Assembly: GCF_024362695.1 (NCBI RefSeq)
Contig: NC_065414.1
Coordinates: 3,861,501-3,925,500 of the forward strand
Reading direction: 5' to 3'
Source: Pectinophora gossypiella
Taxonomy: Eukaryota; Arthropoda; Insecta; Lepidoptera; Gelechiidae
Length of the DNA: 64,000 bases
The stretch's first letter is position 1, and every line of letters begins with the position of its first letter. The position numbers and the translations under genes were made by a program. A model generated the notes under the pieces. The model saw only the letters and a list, made by a program, of their open reading frames with translations. It did no database searches and had not been told where the DNA came from. This document shows, piece by piece, positions 1 through 9,420 of this stretch.

Positions 1-19
1 GTGTCGTTTCCATTACGTC

Positions 20-3000
20 ATCATCATCATCATCATCAGCCGTATGACGCCCACTGCTGGGCATAGGCCTCCCCCAAGGATCTCCACGACGATCGGTCCT
101 GCGCTGCCCGCATCCAGCGGCTTCCCGCGACCTTCACCAGATCGTCGGTCCACCTTGTAGCGGGCCTACCCACTGAGCGTCGTCCGACACGTGGTCGCCA
201 CTCCAGAACCTTTCCGCCCCATCGGCCATCGGTTCTCCTCGCTATGTGTCCTGCCCACTGCCACTTCAGCTTTGCAATTCTCCGAGCTATGTCGGTGACT
301 TTAGTTCTCCTGCGGATCTCCTCATTTCTGATTCGATCCAGCAGGGAAATACCGAGCATAGCTCTCTCCATTGCCCGCTGAGCGACACCGAGCCTCCTCA
401 CGAGACCCATAGTAAGCGGCCACGTCTCACTGCCGTAGGTCATCACTGGCAACACGCACTGGTCAAAGACTTTCGTCTTGAGACACTGAGGTATTCTGGA
501 CGAGAAGATATTCCGCAGCTTCCCGAACGCTGCCCATCCGAGTTGGATCCGACGAGAGATCTCTTTCTCGAAGTTGGACTTACCTAACTGGATTATTTGT
601 CCTAGGTAAATGTACTGGTCTACAACTTCGAGTGTAACGTTCCCAACCTGAACTGGAGTGGGTGCGACATGGTCGTTGGACATAATTTTTGTCTTTGCCA
701 TGTTCATGCTAAGACCCACTCGTTGGGATGCGTTACTGAGATGCTCGAGCATGGTGTTCAGGTCTTCCAGGGTCTCAGCCATTAGGACTATATCATCGGC
801 AAATCGAAGGTGCGTCAGGTACTCGCCGTTGATGTTGATGCCAAATCCTTTCCAGTCCAGAAGCTTAAAAATATCCTCCAATGCAGCAGTGAACAGTTTC
901 GGAGAGATGACATCTCCCTGTCTCACTCCTCGCTGCAGTTGGATCGGATTAGAGCTCTGGTTCTGTACTCGAACTGACATAGTGGCATTTTGGTAGAGGT
1001 CCCTTAGCACTTCGATGTACCTATGGTCCACTTGGCACCTCTGAAGAGACTGCAACACAGCCCAGGTCTCGATCGAATCAAAGGCTTTCTCATAGTCCAC
1101 AAACGCCAAGCAAAGTGGCAAATTATACTCTTCGGTCTTCTGTATAACCTGCCGCAGCGTATGGATGTGGTCTATGGTGCTAAAGCCTTTTCGGAAACCG
1201 GCTTGTTCGGGAGGCTGGAAGTCGTCAAACCTGCAAGCGAGACGATTCGTAATGACCCTCGAAAACAACTTGTAGACATGGCTCAGAAGCGAGATAGGTC
1301 TGTAGTTCTTCAGTAGGGCTTTATCCCCTTTCTTGAAGAACAAGATCACCTCGCTTCCGCTCCATGCCCTCGGCGTTTTGCCCTGAAATATGACGGAATT
1401 GAAGAGCCTCTGGAGGACTTTAAGTATTGGCGTTCCGCCCGCTCTCAGAAGTTCTGCTGTGATTCCGTCATCTCCTGCCGCTTTGTTGTTTTTGAGTTGT
1501 TTGAGGGCCATCCTAATCTCGTACAGGCTGACGTCCGGGATATCTTCAGTGTAGTGTCGGGTAAGCTTGGCTCGAGGGTCTCGAGCCATGCTTTCGCCTG
1601 ATGTTTTCGTGGAATATAGCTGTCTATAGAAACTCTCAATCTCTCTCAGGATTTCGGGAGTCGACGAAATGATTCTGCCGTCCTCAGTTTTCAGTCTCGC
1701 TAGTTGACTTTGCCCAATAGACAGATCTTTTGCGAACACCTTGGAGCCCTTGTTCCGCTCAATAGCCTCTTTAATACGTTTAGTATTAAATTGGCGAAGG
1801 TCGCTCGTCAAAGACTTCGAGATCTGTCTATTAAGTTGTCTATAACGTACGACATCCGCTGAGTCCTGCAGCCTCATTTCGTGTCTCTTATCCATGAGTT
1901 CGAGTGTGTGTGCGGAGAGTTTCTGCGTTTTGGTACGGCGGGTTCTAAAGTGTTTAGAACCTACCGTACGGACAGCATCCACCATCAGGTCGTTTATATC
2001 GTCCACGTCTGCGCAGTTCTCAAGGTACTCGAAGCGGTTTTGAAGCTCGAGCTGAAAGCGCTCGGGGTTTTGGATCTGGGCTGGCGCCGGTCGGAGCGTG
2101 GATTTTATCAGTCGCGATCTTTCTAGCTTGATATTGATATTCAATGTGCCTCTTACCATGCGGTGATCGCTTCCCGTCTTAACGGCATTGATCACAGAGA
2201 CATCATTGAATATGTGCTTTTTCGTCGACATGATAAAATCGATCTCATTTTTATACCTGCCATTGGGACTTATCCAGGTCCATTTGCGGGTCGCGGGCTT
2301 CCTGAAGAAGGAGTTCATCATATAGAGGTTCTCCTTCTCCATAAAGTCCGCAAGCATCCCGCCTCTGGTGTTCCGGACCCCAAATCCAAATTGCCCCACT
2401 CTCAGCTCGTTACCGCAACGTTTCCCCAACTGTGCATTAAAGTCCCCCATCACAATCGTGTAGTGGCTTTTATGGCTATGCATGGCTTTAGAAATCTCCT
2501 CATACATAGTCTCCACTTCGTCATCATGGTGTCCCGAGGTCGGAGCGTATACCTGGATGACAGTCAGCGAATATCGCGATGATATTCTGAGTACCAGGTA
2601 CGCTACCCTGCTCGAAACACTACCGATGGTCAACACGTTGTTGACTAGGGACTTGTGGACGATAAACCCGACACCACCCATGGACAGTTGTTCGCCCTCC
2701 CGGAAGTACAGCAAGTTACCGGAGCCCAGAGTTATCGTGTCCTCGCCCTTTCTTCGGACTTCAGACAACCCGATGACATCCCAGTGTAACCTGCTGATAG
2801 ATTCTTCCAACTCGGTAAGCTTCTCGTCGGTCCTCAGTGTGCACGTGTTGTATGTTGCCAGGTACAGTCGTCGTTGGTGGTAGCCGAATCCAGCCCGGAG
2901 ATTCTTCGCACCCCCTGCCCCGCCGTTACCGTAGCCGCTACCGTAGCCACGGACAACGGGGCTGCCGGGGACTGGGGGCCGTTTTTTATGTGTTGAGGTC

Positions 3001-3166
3001 ATATTGGGGGGGGTTTGGACCATAAGCCCACCGCGCTGGTCCAGTGCGTGTTGGTGGGTCGCCAGAGCCTCTTTCGTTGAATAGCAGGATGTACCGCGTG
3101 CAGGCGAGGTTGGCTTGGGCTCCGAAAGGTGTCGTTTGGAGCCCCTTACATCCCCATTCCATTCCA
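20..3166 (-). mobile_element. RTE-clade non-LTR retrotransposon, apparently full length
   Basis: A complete-looking RTE-type LINE lies on the minus strand. It has one long frame with endonuclease then reverse transcriptase, almost no 3' UTR, and a (GAT)n microsatellite tail at 20-38. The same 12 bases, TTCCATTACGTC, flank it at 8-19 and 3167-3178, a target-site duplication. The interrupted sequence on the right is Ty3/gypsy pol. About 3.15 kb is usual for RTE elements. The 5' end carries GGAAT-like repeats near 3152-3166, so its exact first base is uncertain by a few bases. The uninterrupted frame and matching duplications suggest a fairly recent insertion. Confidence 0.9.
36..3023 (-). CDS. 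RTE endonuclease/reverse transcriptase polyprotein
   Basis: About 995 residues from Met at 3023; a second Met at 3002 would give 988. The order is APE-type endonuclease (about 55-290) then reverse transcriptase (about 500-760) and a basic C-terminal region. Visible endonuclease residues are Glu in LSEVR (88), GDFNA (193-197), Asp in IDFI (262) and SDH (285-287). RT motifs are FVDYEKAFD (D643), GVRQGDVISP (699-708) and FADD (741-744). All expected catalytic residues are present and I see no stop or frameshift. The enzyme family nicks genomic DNA and copies its own RNA there by target-primed reverse transcription. The stop codon TGA is the first unit of the tail repeat. The frame stays open upstream into gypsy pol to 3953, but that extension looks accidental. 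Expression cannot be judged from sequence. Confidence 0.88.
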   Translation of the reverse strand: MVQTPPNMTSTHKKRPPVPGSPVVRGYGSGYGNGGAGGAKNLRAGFGYHQRRLYLATYNTCTLRTDEKLTELEESISRLHWDVIGLSEVRRKGEDTITLGSGNLLYFREGEQLSMGGVGFIVHKSLVNNVLTIGSVSSRVAYLVLRISSRYSLTVIQVYAPTSGHHDDEVETMYEEISKAMHSHKSHYTIVMGDFNAQLGKRCGNELRVGQFGFGVRNTRGGMLADFMEKENLYMMNSFFRKPATRKWTWISPNGRYKNEIDFIMSTKKHIFNDVSVINAVKTGSDHRMVRGTLNINIKLERSRLIKSTLRPAPAQIQNPERFQLELQNRFEYLENCADVDDINDLMVDAVRTVGSKHFRTRRTKTQKLSAHTLELMDKRHEMRLQDSADVVRYRQLNRQISKSLTSDLRQFNTKRIKEAIERNKGSKVFAKDLSIGQSQLARLKTEDGRIISSTPEILREIESFYRQLYSTKTSGESMARDPRAKLTRHYTEDIPDVSLYEIRMALKQLKNNKAAGDDGITAELLRAGGTPILKVLQRLFNSVIFQGKTPRAWSGSEVILFFKKGDKALLKNYRPISLLSHVYKLFSRVITNRLACRFDDFQPPEQAGFRKGFSTIDHIHTLRQVIQKTEEYNLPLCLAFVDYEKAFDSIETWAVLQSLQRCQVDHRYIEVLRDLYQNATMSVRVQNQSSNPIQLQRGVRQGDVISPKLFTAALEDIFKLLDWKGFGININGEYLTHLRFADDIVLMAETLEDLNTMLEHLSNASQRVGLSMNMAKTKIMSNDHVAPTPVQVGNVTLEVVDQYIYLGQIIQLGKSNFEKEISRRIQLGWAAFGKLRNIFSSRIPQCLKTKVFDQCVLPVMTYGSETWPLTMGLVRRLGVAQRAMERAMLGISLLDRIRNEEIRRRTKVTDIARRIAKLKWQWAGHIARRTDGRWGGKVLEWRPRVGRRSVGRPATRWTDDLVKVAGSRWMRAAQDRSSWRSLGEAYAQQWASYG

Positions 3167-3178
3167 TTCCATTACGTC
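3167..3178. repeat. Target-site duplication of the RTE element (mate at 8-19)
   Basis: TTCCATTACGTC occurs at 8-19 and again at 3167-3178, exactly bracketing the RTE element. The gypsy reading frame that stops at 3178 should resume left of position 8, so the host gypsy copy continues beyond the window. Confidence 0.85.
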
Positions 3179-3953
3179 GCTGCATCAATATTCCACTGAC
3201 GCCCACTTCACTGGCGTCAGTGTGCAACTGTGTTTCGGCGGTCGGGTCGTAAATGGCTAAGATTGGCCTATCTATCAGACTACTCTTGAGATCAACAAAT
3301 GCGGCTTCTTGTTCCTCAGTCCAACACCATTCCACATCCTTCTCGTAAGTTAATACGTCATCGATGTAAGCGGTAGCTTCTGAGAACCTAGCGGAAACCA
3401 ATACCTTATTCATCAGCCTTTGAAATACAGCTGGTTCGTTAGCCAACCCAAACGGCATACGATTAAATTCATATTGGTCGTCTGGGGTGATAAAGGAAGT
3501 TAAGGGTTTCGATTCTTCTGCAATAGGCACCTGGTAGTATCCAGATGCCAGATCCAAAGTTATAAAGTAGGCCTGCCCCACTAATCGAGCAATCTCGTCT
3601 TCAATCACTGCCATCAGGTACCTTATCTTAACTGTCATTGAATTCAGAAACCTATAATCAACACAGAGCCTCTGTTTACCGTCCTTCTTACGAACCAACA
3701 TAATTGGACTCGCATATTCCGATACAATTTCTCGTACAATCCCCGCATTCATCATCTCACCAACCATTTCTCTTACTTGTTGTCGTTCCTTGTGCGACAA
3801 TATGTAAGGCAGGTAAACCACAGGACGCTCAATATTCAATTCAATTTTCATTTCAGTCATATTTGTACATCCCAACTCCTCTAATGATTGCGCGAAGCAA
3901 TGCTTGTATTCGTTCAAAATGTTAAAATAGACGTCGTTTATGTGGCTCTTCAA
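3179..3953 (-). pseudogene. Ty3/gypsy pol fragment: reverse transcriptase to RNase H start
   Basis: The first ~260 codons of the open frame beginning at 3953 are Ty3/gypsy reverse transcriptase. Visible are SPIMLVRKKDG, LCVDYR, LDLASGYYQ (133-141), MPFGLAN (166-172) and the catalytic YIDD (196-199). Immediately after LTYEKD (about 206) the protein jumps to the connection segment WTEEQEAAF and then the RNase H start HTDASEVGV (244-252). Members of this family normally have some 80-90 residues of thumb and palm between these blocks, so an in-frame deletion is inferred near 3335. The fragment ends where the RTE element is inserted. Upstream frames (to 5640) carry protease and Gag of the same element. 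It is non-functional. Confidence 0.88.
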
Positions 3954-3959
3954 GCGTTT

Positions 3960-4560
3960 TTGCTAAAGTTAACATCTTTAGGTTCTATACCTAAATGCTC
4001 GCCAACGAGGTCTGTGGGTGATGTACAAATATGATTGACAATCTGAACTCTATTTCATCTACCTATAATATCACCTTCATCAATATAACAAAAGCTGACA
4101 ATGGGGTAATATGAACAAAGAGCTGACCTTCCTCTACTTTGTATAACCCGCCGGCTATCGTGAATTCTCGGTTTGGCTTCCCCACGACTCTTCCGCTAAG
4201 CCTAACATATCAATTAATCACAACATCAGTACGAGCTCTGATAATCGCCTCTCCACTCAATCTTGCGCATGAAGCGGAGACGACCTTTACACTCGCAGTA
4301 TCACCACTACCACCGTTAGCAAAAGGGAATTCATCATCATAATAAAACCTCAATTCGTTGGCATTCTTGAATACCAGCACCTGCTTCTGTTCGGTGAAGG
4401 ACTGTCCTACTAATATCGGACAATTGAGCAGATTACTGTCAACCACGTGACACAAAACATCCGCACTAACACCGTCGATGCATAAATTAACCTGTGTCCT
4501 GCCCATGGACAAAATAAAATCACTACCAAAACTTTTAGTGGAGTCGGGGGTTGATCACAA
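3960..4560 (-). pseudogene. Ty3/gypsy protease and protease-RT linker, decayed
   Basis: Minus-strand reading gives a retropepsin-like C-terminal half: VNLCIDGVSADVL, CPILVGQSFTEQ and further hydrophobic strands (ATG-initiated frame 4512-4210). The normal DTG/DSG active-site segment should lie just upstream near 4530-4560, but it is degenerate with an in-frame TGA near 4548, so no protease activity is expected. Downstream toward 3960 are linker-like segments such as LSGRVVGKPNREFTIAGG in the same frame, then frame breaks. Position between the zinc knuckles and RT agrees with gypsy order. Assignment rests on order and on the VGQ motif, not on a search. Confidence 0.7.
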
Positions 4561-4740
4561 GTCTACCCCAAAATCAGTGTCGTTGTTTGTTTTATGAGCG
4601 AAACTTCGCTACCGAAATCTATAAACGATATCATAGAGGTGTCATTTACCCTAACTGTATTGAAATATTTTGAGCCCGACTTAGAGGTAAGTATGCGCAT
4701 GATTTTAGGAATGTTACCTAGATTATCACGGTTTTCAAAA

Positions 4741-4861
4741 AAAAGGGACTCTGCAAGTTTCCATTTTATGACCGAACCTACGACATCCTGTACATTGGAC
4801 CAGAGGTTTGGGGCATTTAAGATACGGGTAACCTTTTTCCCTACAGTTAAAACAAAATAAT
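4741..4861 (-). pseudogene. Gag nucleocapsid zinc knuckles, first one mutated
   Basis: The minus strand encodes two adjacent CCHC-type knuckles. The first reads CFNCREKGYPYLKC, with Tyr where the zinc-binding His should be. The second, CTGCRRFGHKMETC, is intact. Zinc knuckles bind retroelement RNA during packaging. They lie between the capsid-like region (4999-5463) and the protease region, the usual Gag-Pol order. The frame stays open for a few codons past the knuckles and then stops. Confidence 0.82.
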
Positions 4862-4998
4862 TTGTAACTTGAATTTTTTTTTTGAAGTCTTAACTGATTT
4901 ATCCCTATTGTCATTATTACTTCCCGCTGTGGATTCAGTCGACTACTTTGTTTTATTAAAATGAAAGCGATCGGGCGGCGGTTGGTTCTCCTTATTAC

Positions 4999-5640
4999 TC
5001 ATCTGAAAATGGAGTTGATCAGGCTGCGTACATCGTAACGCTTATCGCTGGATCTAATTGTCTTGTCACTTAATCCGTGGATAATGCAGTCCACGGCTCG
5101 TTTCCCTTCGATGTCACACCGGTTCACGATGGCTAATTCTTCATAATAATAAACCTCTAGCGGTTCACCAAACCTACTCTTTCGCCTAAGCGTATCCTCC
5201 AGGGATTGGCCATAATCATGTTCAAAAGGAAATGCGTCTAACCACTTTTGCTGCCATTCTGCCCAGCTGTACAAAATAGAATTGAAGCTTTCATACCAAA
5301 CTTTGGCCAACTCCTGCAGTTTCTGCATTGCGAAGTGGATAACGGTTGTTCTCATCCCATCCGTAAACAGTGGCACACTCATTAACTTTCTTTAACCAAG
5401 TATCAATCTTTTGAATTTTCGATGAGGGTCCAAATTCGGGTAACATGGTTCATAATACTACTGGAAGGATGTGATGTGGCGACTGCTGTCGGATTAGGTT
5501 AAGATCTTAAGTTAACTAATGATTCAACAATATTAAGAACATCTTTAGATGAAAATGTAGGGCTATCTGACCTTTCTATTCCCTTAGCTGCCGACGAACG
5601 TCGCACCTCCTGCCCTTCGCCGCGACGTCGTTGGCTGTGT
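4999..5640 (-). pseudogene. Ty3/gypsy Gag (capsid region and N-terminal side), frameshifted
   Basis: The frame 5382-4999 encodes a retrotransposon capsid-like segment: FAMQKLQELAKVWYES, WQQKWLDAFP, and VDCIIHGLSDKTIRSS. The preceding part, LPEFGPSSKIQKIDTWLKKV, is in another frame ending near 5440. Still further upstream SPTFSSKDVLNIVESLVNLR (about 5505-5575) ends at a TAA near 5500. At least one stop and two frame changes break it. Gag proteins of this type assemble the particle that encloses the element's RNA. Upstream, the charged N-terminal side joins the pentanucleotide array (5681-6030). Recognition is from family memory of insect gypsy Gag. Confidence 0.82.
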
Positions 5641-5680
5641 CGCTCGTTGTGCCGACGCGTGAAGCGACGTCTCTCTCCGG

Positions 5681-6030
5681 CTGCACTCCCGGCTCTCTCT
5701 CCGGCTGCGCTCCCGGCTTGTATCGGCTCGGCTCGACTGCGCTCCCGGCTTGTATCGGCTCGGCTCGGCTGCGCTCGGCTCGGCTCGGCTCGGCTCGGCT
5801 CGGCTCGGCTCGGCTCGGCTCGTCTCGGCTCGTTTCGGCTCGTCTCGGCTCGTCTCGGCTCGGCTCGGCTCGTCTCGGCTCGTCTCGGCTCATCTCGGCA
5901 CGTCTCGGCTCGTCTCGGCTCGGCTCGGCTCGTCTCGGCTCGTCTCGGCTCGTCTCGGCTCGTCTCGGCTCGGCTCGGCTCGGCTCGGCTCGGCTCGGCT
6001 CGGCTCGGCTCGGCTCGTCTCGGCTCGTCT
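5681..6030. repeat. Pentanucleotide array CGGCT/CGTCT
   Basis: From 5761 to 6030 every 5-base block is CGGCT, CGTCT or a one- or two-base variant (GCGCT, CGTTT, CATCT, CGGCA), 54 units in perfect phase with no insertion or deletion. A lead-in at 5681-5760 has a larger unit, TGCGCTCCCGGCTTGTAT, repeated 32 bases apart. Because 5 is not a multiple of 3, every frame reads a five-residue repeat: ARLGS-like on plus, RAEPS/RAETS-like on minus. The long open frames over it on both strands are therefore composition effects. On the minus strand one frame runs into the Gag N-terminal side. Confidence 0.95.
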
Positions 6031-6062
6031 TCGTGGAACGATCTCGTCTTCAAGAGGCATAA

Positions 6063-6560
6063 TCTGGAACTCGAAAACATTGGAACATGTAAATATTCTT
6101 CAGATAACCCTATAATATTTTGGAATGTGATGAATATATATGTATGTATATATTTATACAGATATATTTCCAAAGTAAAATATCTCAAAAACGGTGTATC
6201 CTGATTAACACATATGGATACGATCCCACTTCTGAAATGTAGTAGGACCACGGTAACATGATCATTAACTAACATACGGATACCTGGATATACATAAAGC
6301 TGCCTCAGGTACATGCTCTATAAATAAAACAACCATTGGAATAATAAATAATAAGTATATTGGTTACTTACTCTAAATTTCCAAAAACGCACGCGTGCTC
6401 AAACACAAGTGTACACGTGTTCAAAATGGTACGTCTGCCTTCGATGCGTGCTCGAATCAAAAAAGCCCCAATGAAAGACAAACACGCCTTTTTATACCCT
6501 TTCTCCTAGTGTTGCCATATGAAGGCAACACAAATTCGCACAAAATTACAGAAAACCTAA
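6063..6560. other. AT-rich stretch with no recognised feature
   Basis: No motif or repeat shared with the rest of the window was recognised. Short AT-rich runs (TATATATGTATG near 6138) are present. Confidence 0.5.
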
Positions 6561-6806
6561 CACAATGTTACTTACACCCCGTAGCCGGTAGCATTACAAG
6601 TACGTACGGGTGTTAGTGACACCATAAAAATACTGAGTGGTATGATTCAGACCGTGATTCTGAGTGGAATTTGCTGTCGGAAAATTCATGAAAATGTTTT
6701 TTTTAATTACTTTCAGTTCCATACTTTTGTGACGGAAAACTCCACTTCGAATCATGGTTTGAATCATAACTCAAAGTTTTCGTTACGATGTCACTAACAC
6801 TCTGTA
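6561..6806. mobile_element. MITE-1 unit with linker remnant
   Basis: A palindromic MITE: GGGTGTTAGTGACACC at 6609 pairs with ATGTCACTAACACTCTG ending near 6804. The arms hold GATTCAGACC/GAATCAT, CTGAGT and the GACGGAAAAC block. The preceding 6561-6605 (TTACTTACACCCCGTAG...CAAGTACGTACGG) matches the linker seen between units of MITE-1 dimers, so this may be a decayed dimer. Confidence 0.85.
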
Positions 6807-7308
6807 TATGAAACGTACCGTTTTAGGTATTAATAAGATCACACCTGGCTTAATTAAACACCCTTAGGCCCATTGTTGTGGGCCCACCATCGTCAACTAA
6901 GGCTTTAATGAGATATAATATATGCCCTTACAATGGGGACACATTGTCATTGAAAGTAGGCAACCAAAAAACTTTAAGCATCCTCCCCACTATGCGACAT
7001 TATTTGTCTAGCGACATAATGTTTCCGGAAACATCGGGCGATATCCTGGAACACATGTCGGTAGACACATGTCGCGTAATGGAGTGTCAGAATTTGAATT
7101 TAGACCTTTATTGTTATTTTGTTCACACGGAAATCAAAACAAAAGAACAATAAAGTAGGTACTGGATTCTGAATTCAAATTTTGATACATAAGTAAAAAA
7201 CGAATGCTGATTTCAATGTTCATTAATGACTAATAATTAATTATTAAATTAATTATTTATTTAATTATTAATTATTCTTTTGTTGGAGATACCGATGTTA
7301 AACGAGAA

Positions 7309-7497
7309 TTTAGTTTGGTTAGGATATTACAGGCTGATTGTCCAAAAGTAAGATGATCCGTGCTTTGGAAGGCACGTTAAACCGTTGGCCCCGGTCAATT
7401 AGCCATGTCAGGGGCCTTTGGCTGCTCAATAGTAATCCTGACACCAGGGTTGATGAGGTTGGTAATGCACCTCACCACCCACACGATAGAAGAAGAG
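7309..7497 (+). mobile_element. SINE-A copy, 5' truncated
   Basis: It begins inside the body (TTTGGTTAGGATATTACAGG), lacks the tRNA-like head, and continues through GGCACGTTAAACCGTTGG to the tail CCCACACGATAGAAGAAG. A short deletion removes the ACTTACTGATGTAAG block. Confidence 0.85.
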
Positions 7498-7498
7498 T

Positions 7499-7678
7499 CA
7501 AATTCAAATTCAAAAATATCTTTATTCAGTAGGTAACATAATTACACTTTGAATCGTCAATTTTTACATAACGAACGTCTCATCCGCCTAAAACAACTGC
7601 AGCTTCTCACAACCTGTATCGGCTATACAGGTTGTGAGAAGCTGCAAGAAAAACCTCGGCACAGGGGCCCAGACGTTC
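7499..7678 (-). mobile_element. Repeat L copy (LINE/SINE 3' end) with perfect stem-loop
   Basis: In minus orientation it reads GGCCCCTGTGCCGAGG..., a hairpin, GACGTTCGTTATGTAAAAA and a terminal GAATTTGAATTTGA. The same family lies at 21641 and 35866 on plus. At 7599-7619 and 7625-7645 are 21-base perfectly complementary arms around a 5-base loop. Confidence 0.75.
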
Positions 7679-8235
7679 TTTAAAAAAATAATTTAAAAAA
7701 AAAGAGTAATTTAGATGCCTATAATATCTGTTCTCAGACAGTTAATCCCATGCATCCATATCTTCTAAATAATCGGTAACTTTATAATAACCTTGTTTGT
7801 CATGTTTTTTGTCAGTCATGCTTGTGGCCCTGTCTACTCTATGTCATGCCATATAAGGGATATCACGTGTGTGGTAGTTCATAAACAACTACTTTAAATG
7901 GCCGTGTGTCTTATTCATGCTTGTTTCTTGTTATTAATTTTGGTGATAACGATCCCGGTTGGTGTTAACCTATTAAATAAGAAATGGCGTAGTTTAAAAT
8001 AAACTATTACTGGTACAATGTTATTTAATGAGGGTTTTAATACCTAAGATCGGCGTCTTAGATAAAATGTTTACTTATAATCTGTGTAATTCCTCCATCT
8101 AACGTGAAATTCGGGAGAACTATGAAATCTCAATAAAAGAATCAGAAATCAATCAATCTTAATCTGTATTTCTTTTTTTTTGTTATGTTGGTATCATTAT
8201 ATGTTTTTTGCACCAGCCCGTGCTCCAATGAATAA

Positions 8236-8403
8236 TCTTCTTACACCCTAAGGTTGCCTGGCAGAAATTGCTGTTTAGCAATAAGGCCGCCTATTGTGCT
8301 TATGTTTTTATTCGTATGTTTATGTCCTTTGTATATGTTGTTGTGCAAAAAAGTATTATTGATTGATTGAAATCTCCTTGTGTCCGTTTTATTGTGTACA
8401 AAT
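8236..8403 (+). mobile_element. Jockey/CR1-group LINE 3' end
   Basis: AAGGTTGCCTGGCAGAAATT, then TTAGCAATAAGGCCGCC and a (TTGA)n tail near 8357-8371. The same non-coding 3' end recurs at 21965, 31995 and, on minus, 60150 and 53430. Confidence 0.75.
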
Positions 8404-8460
8404 AAATAAATAAAGTGAAGGAAACTAACCGAAAGTAACATAATAATATTACATACAAGA

Positions 8461-8846
8461 TGTTAACACCGTAACGAATACTGAGAGGGATGATTCAGCT
8501 CATTATTCTGAGTTAATACCAAGTGGAATTTTCCGTCGCAAAATTCATGACTTTTTGTAGTTTATCTAAATTATTTTTAAGTCTATACTATTGCGATGGA
8601 TAATTCCATTTGGTATCAACTTGGAATAATGAGCTGAATCATCCGTTATAGTATTCGTTACGATGTCACTTACACCCCGTACAAGTACGTATGGGTGTTA
8701 GTGACACCGTAACGAATATTGAAGGGGTTGATTCAGCGCATTATTTTGAGTTGATATCAAGTGGAAATTAATTTCGTAAATTTCATGAAAATTTTTGTGT
8801 TTTTTTAATTATTTTCAGTTTCATACTTTTGCGCAGGAAAATTGAT
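8461..8846. mobile_element. MITE-1 dimer
   Basis: Unit 1 (8461-8676) is a near-complete palindrome. Unit 2 (8692-8846) has its left arm and centre but loses the right arm after GCAGGAAAATTG. Between them the linker ACTTACACCCCGTACAAGTA leads to CGTATGGGTGTTAGTGACACC. Two other dimers in the window have the same arrangement. Confidence 0.85.
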
Positions 8847-8859
8847 AACGATACGAGTA

Positions 8860-9248
8860 GTAAGTACTTACTTATTTGTTATAGAAAATTAAACACTACC
8901 AACATTAGTATATCTTTACATTTATTTCTATTTGTTGGTAAAGTAGGGTCTTTTTAATTAAAATTCGATGTAAATATTTGAAACTTTAATATGACTATAT
9001 TTAATACTGAAAACCCCTTATTTTACATTTAATTTCGTATTGAATATGATGTTTTACGAGGCATATTGTAGGGTGAATTTCAACAAGTCTCATTTTTTTA
9101 TCATTTCGGTGAGATTTTTTATTTTAATACTTTTCTTCACATATTTGACGACAAATAAAACTTTAACCTATTTTGAATTATGTGCGTGAGTGGGCATCAA
9201 ATACGATCGAAACTTACCGAGATATTTAAAATTGAATTTTTATGAGTC
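8860..9248. other. AT-rich stretch, possible part of a GAAATGAT-rich element
   Basis: Mostly unrecognised. TATCATTTCGGTG at 9099 is an inverted copy of the motif repeated at 9249-9362 and at 12140-12790. Confidence 0.4.
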
Positions 9249-9362
9249 CACTGAAATGATAAGTACCCACTGAAATGATATAAATGTACACCGAAATGAT
9301 ATAAATGTACACTGAAATGACAATGAGCCCACTGAAATGAAATTAACCCACGGAAATGATAC
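9249..9362. repeat. Short tandem array, ~20-base unit with CTGAAATGAT
   Basis: Six degenerate units of 19-22 bases, each with CCACTGAAATGAT or a variant (CACCGAAATGAT, CACGGAAATGAT). The same core is scattered at 12140-12790. Function unknown. Confidence 0.8.
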
Positions 9363-9420
9363 AGTCAAGAAAAATTGTGCTGCTTAGCTAGGGTTCCGTA
9401 CAAAGTGAAGTTCGATTTAT

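Noticed and set aside
246..3025. Several plus-strand open frames over the RTE element
   Set aside because: They are antisense to the RTE coding frame and show no motifs of their own.
5576..6314. Long open frames on both strands across the CGGCT array
   Set aside because: A 5-base repeat without stops is open in every frame; the proteins are ARLGS or RAEPS repeats. Only the stretch left of 5640 on minus shows Gag-like sequence.
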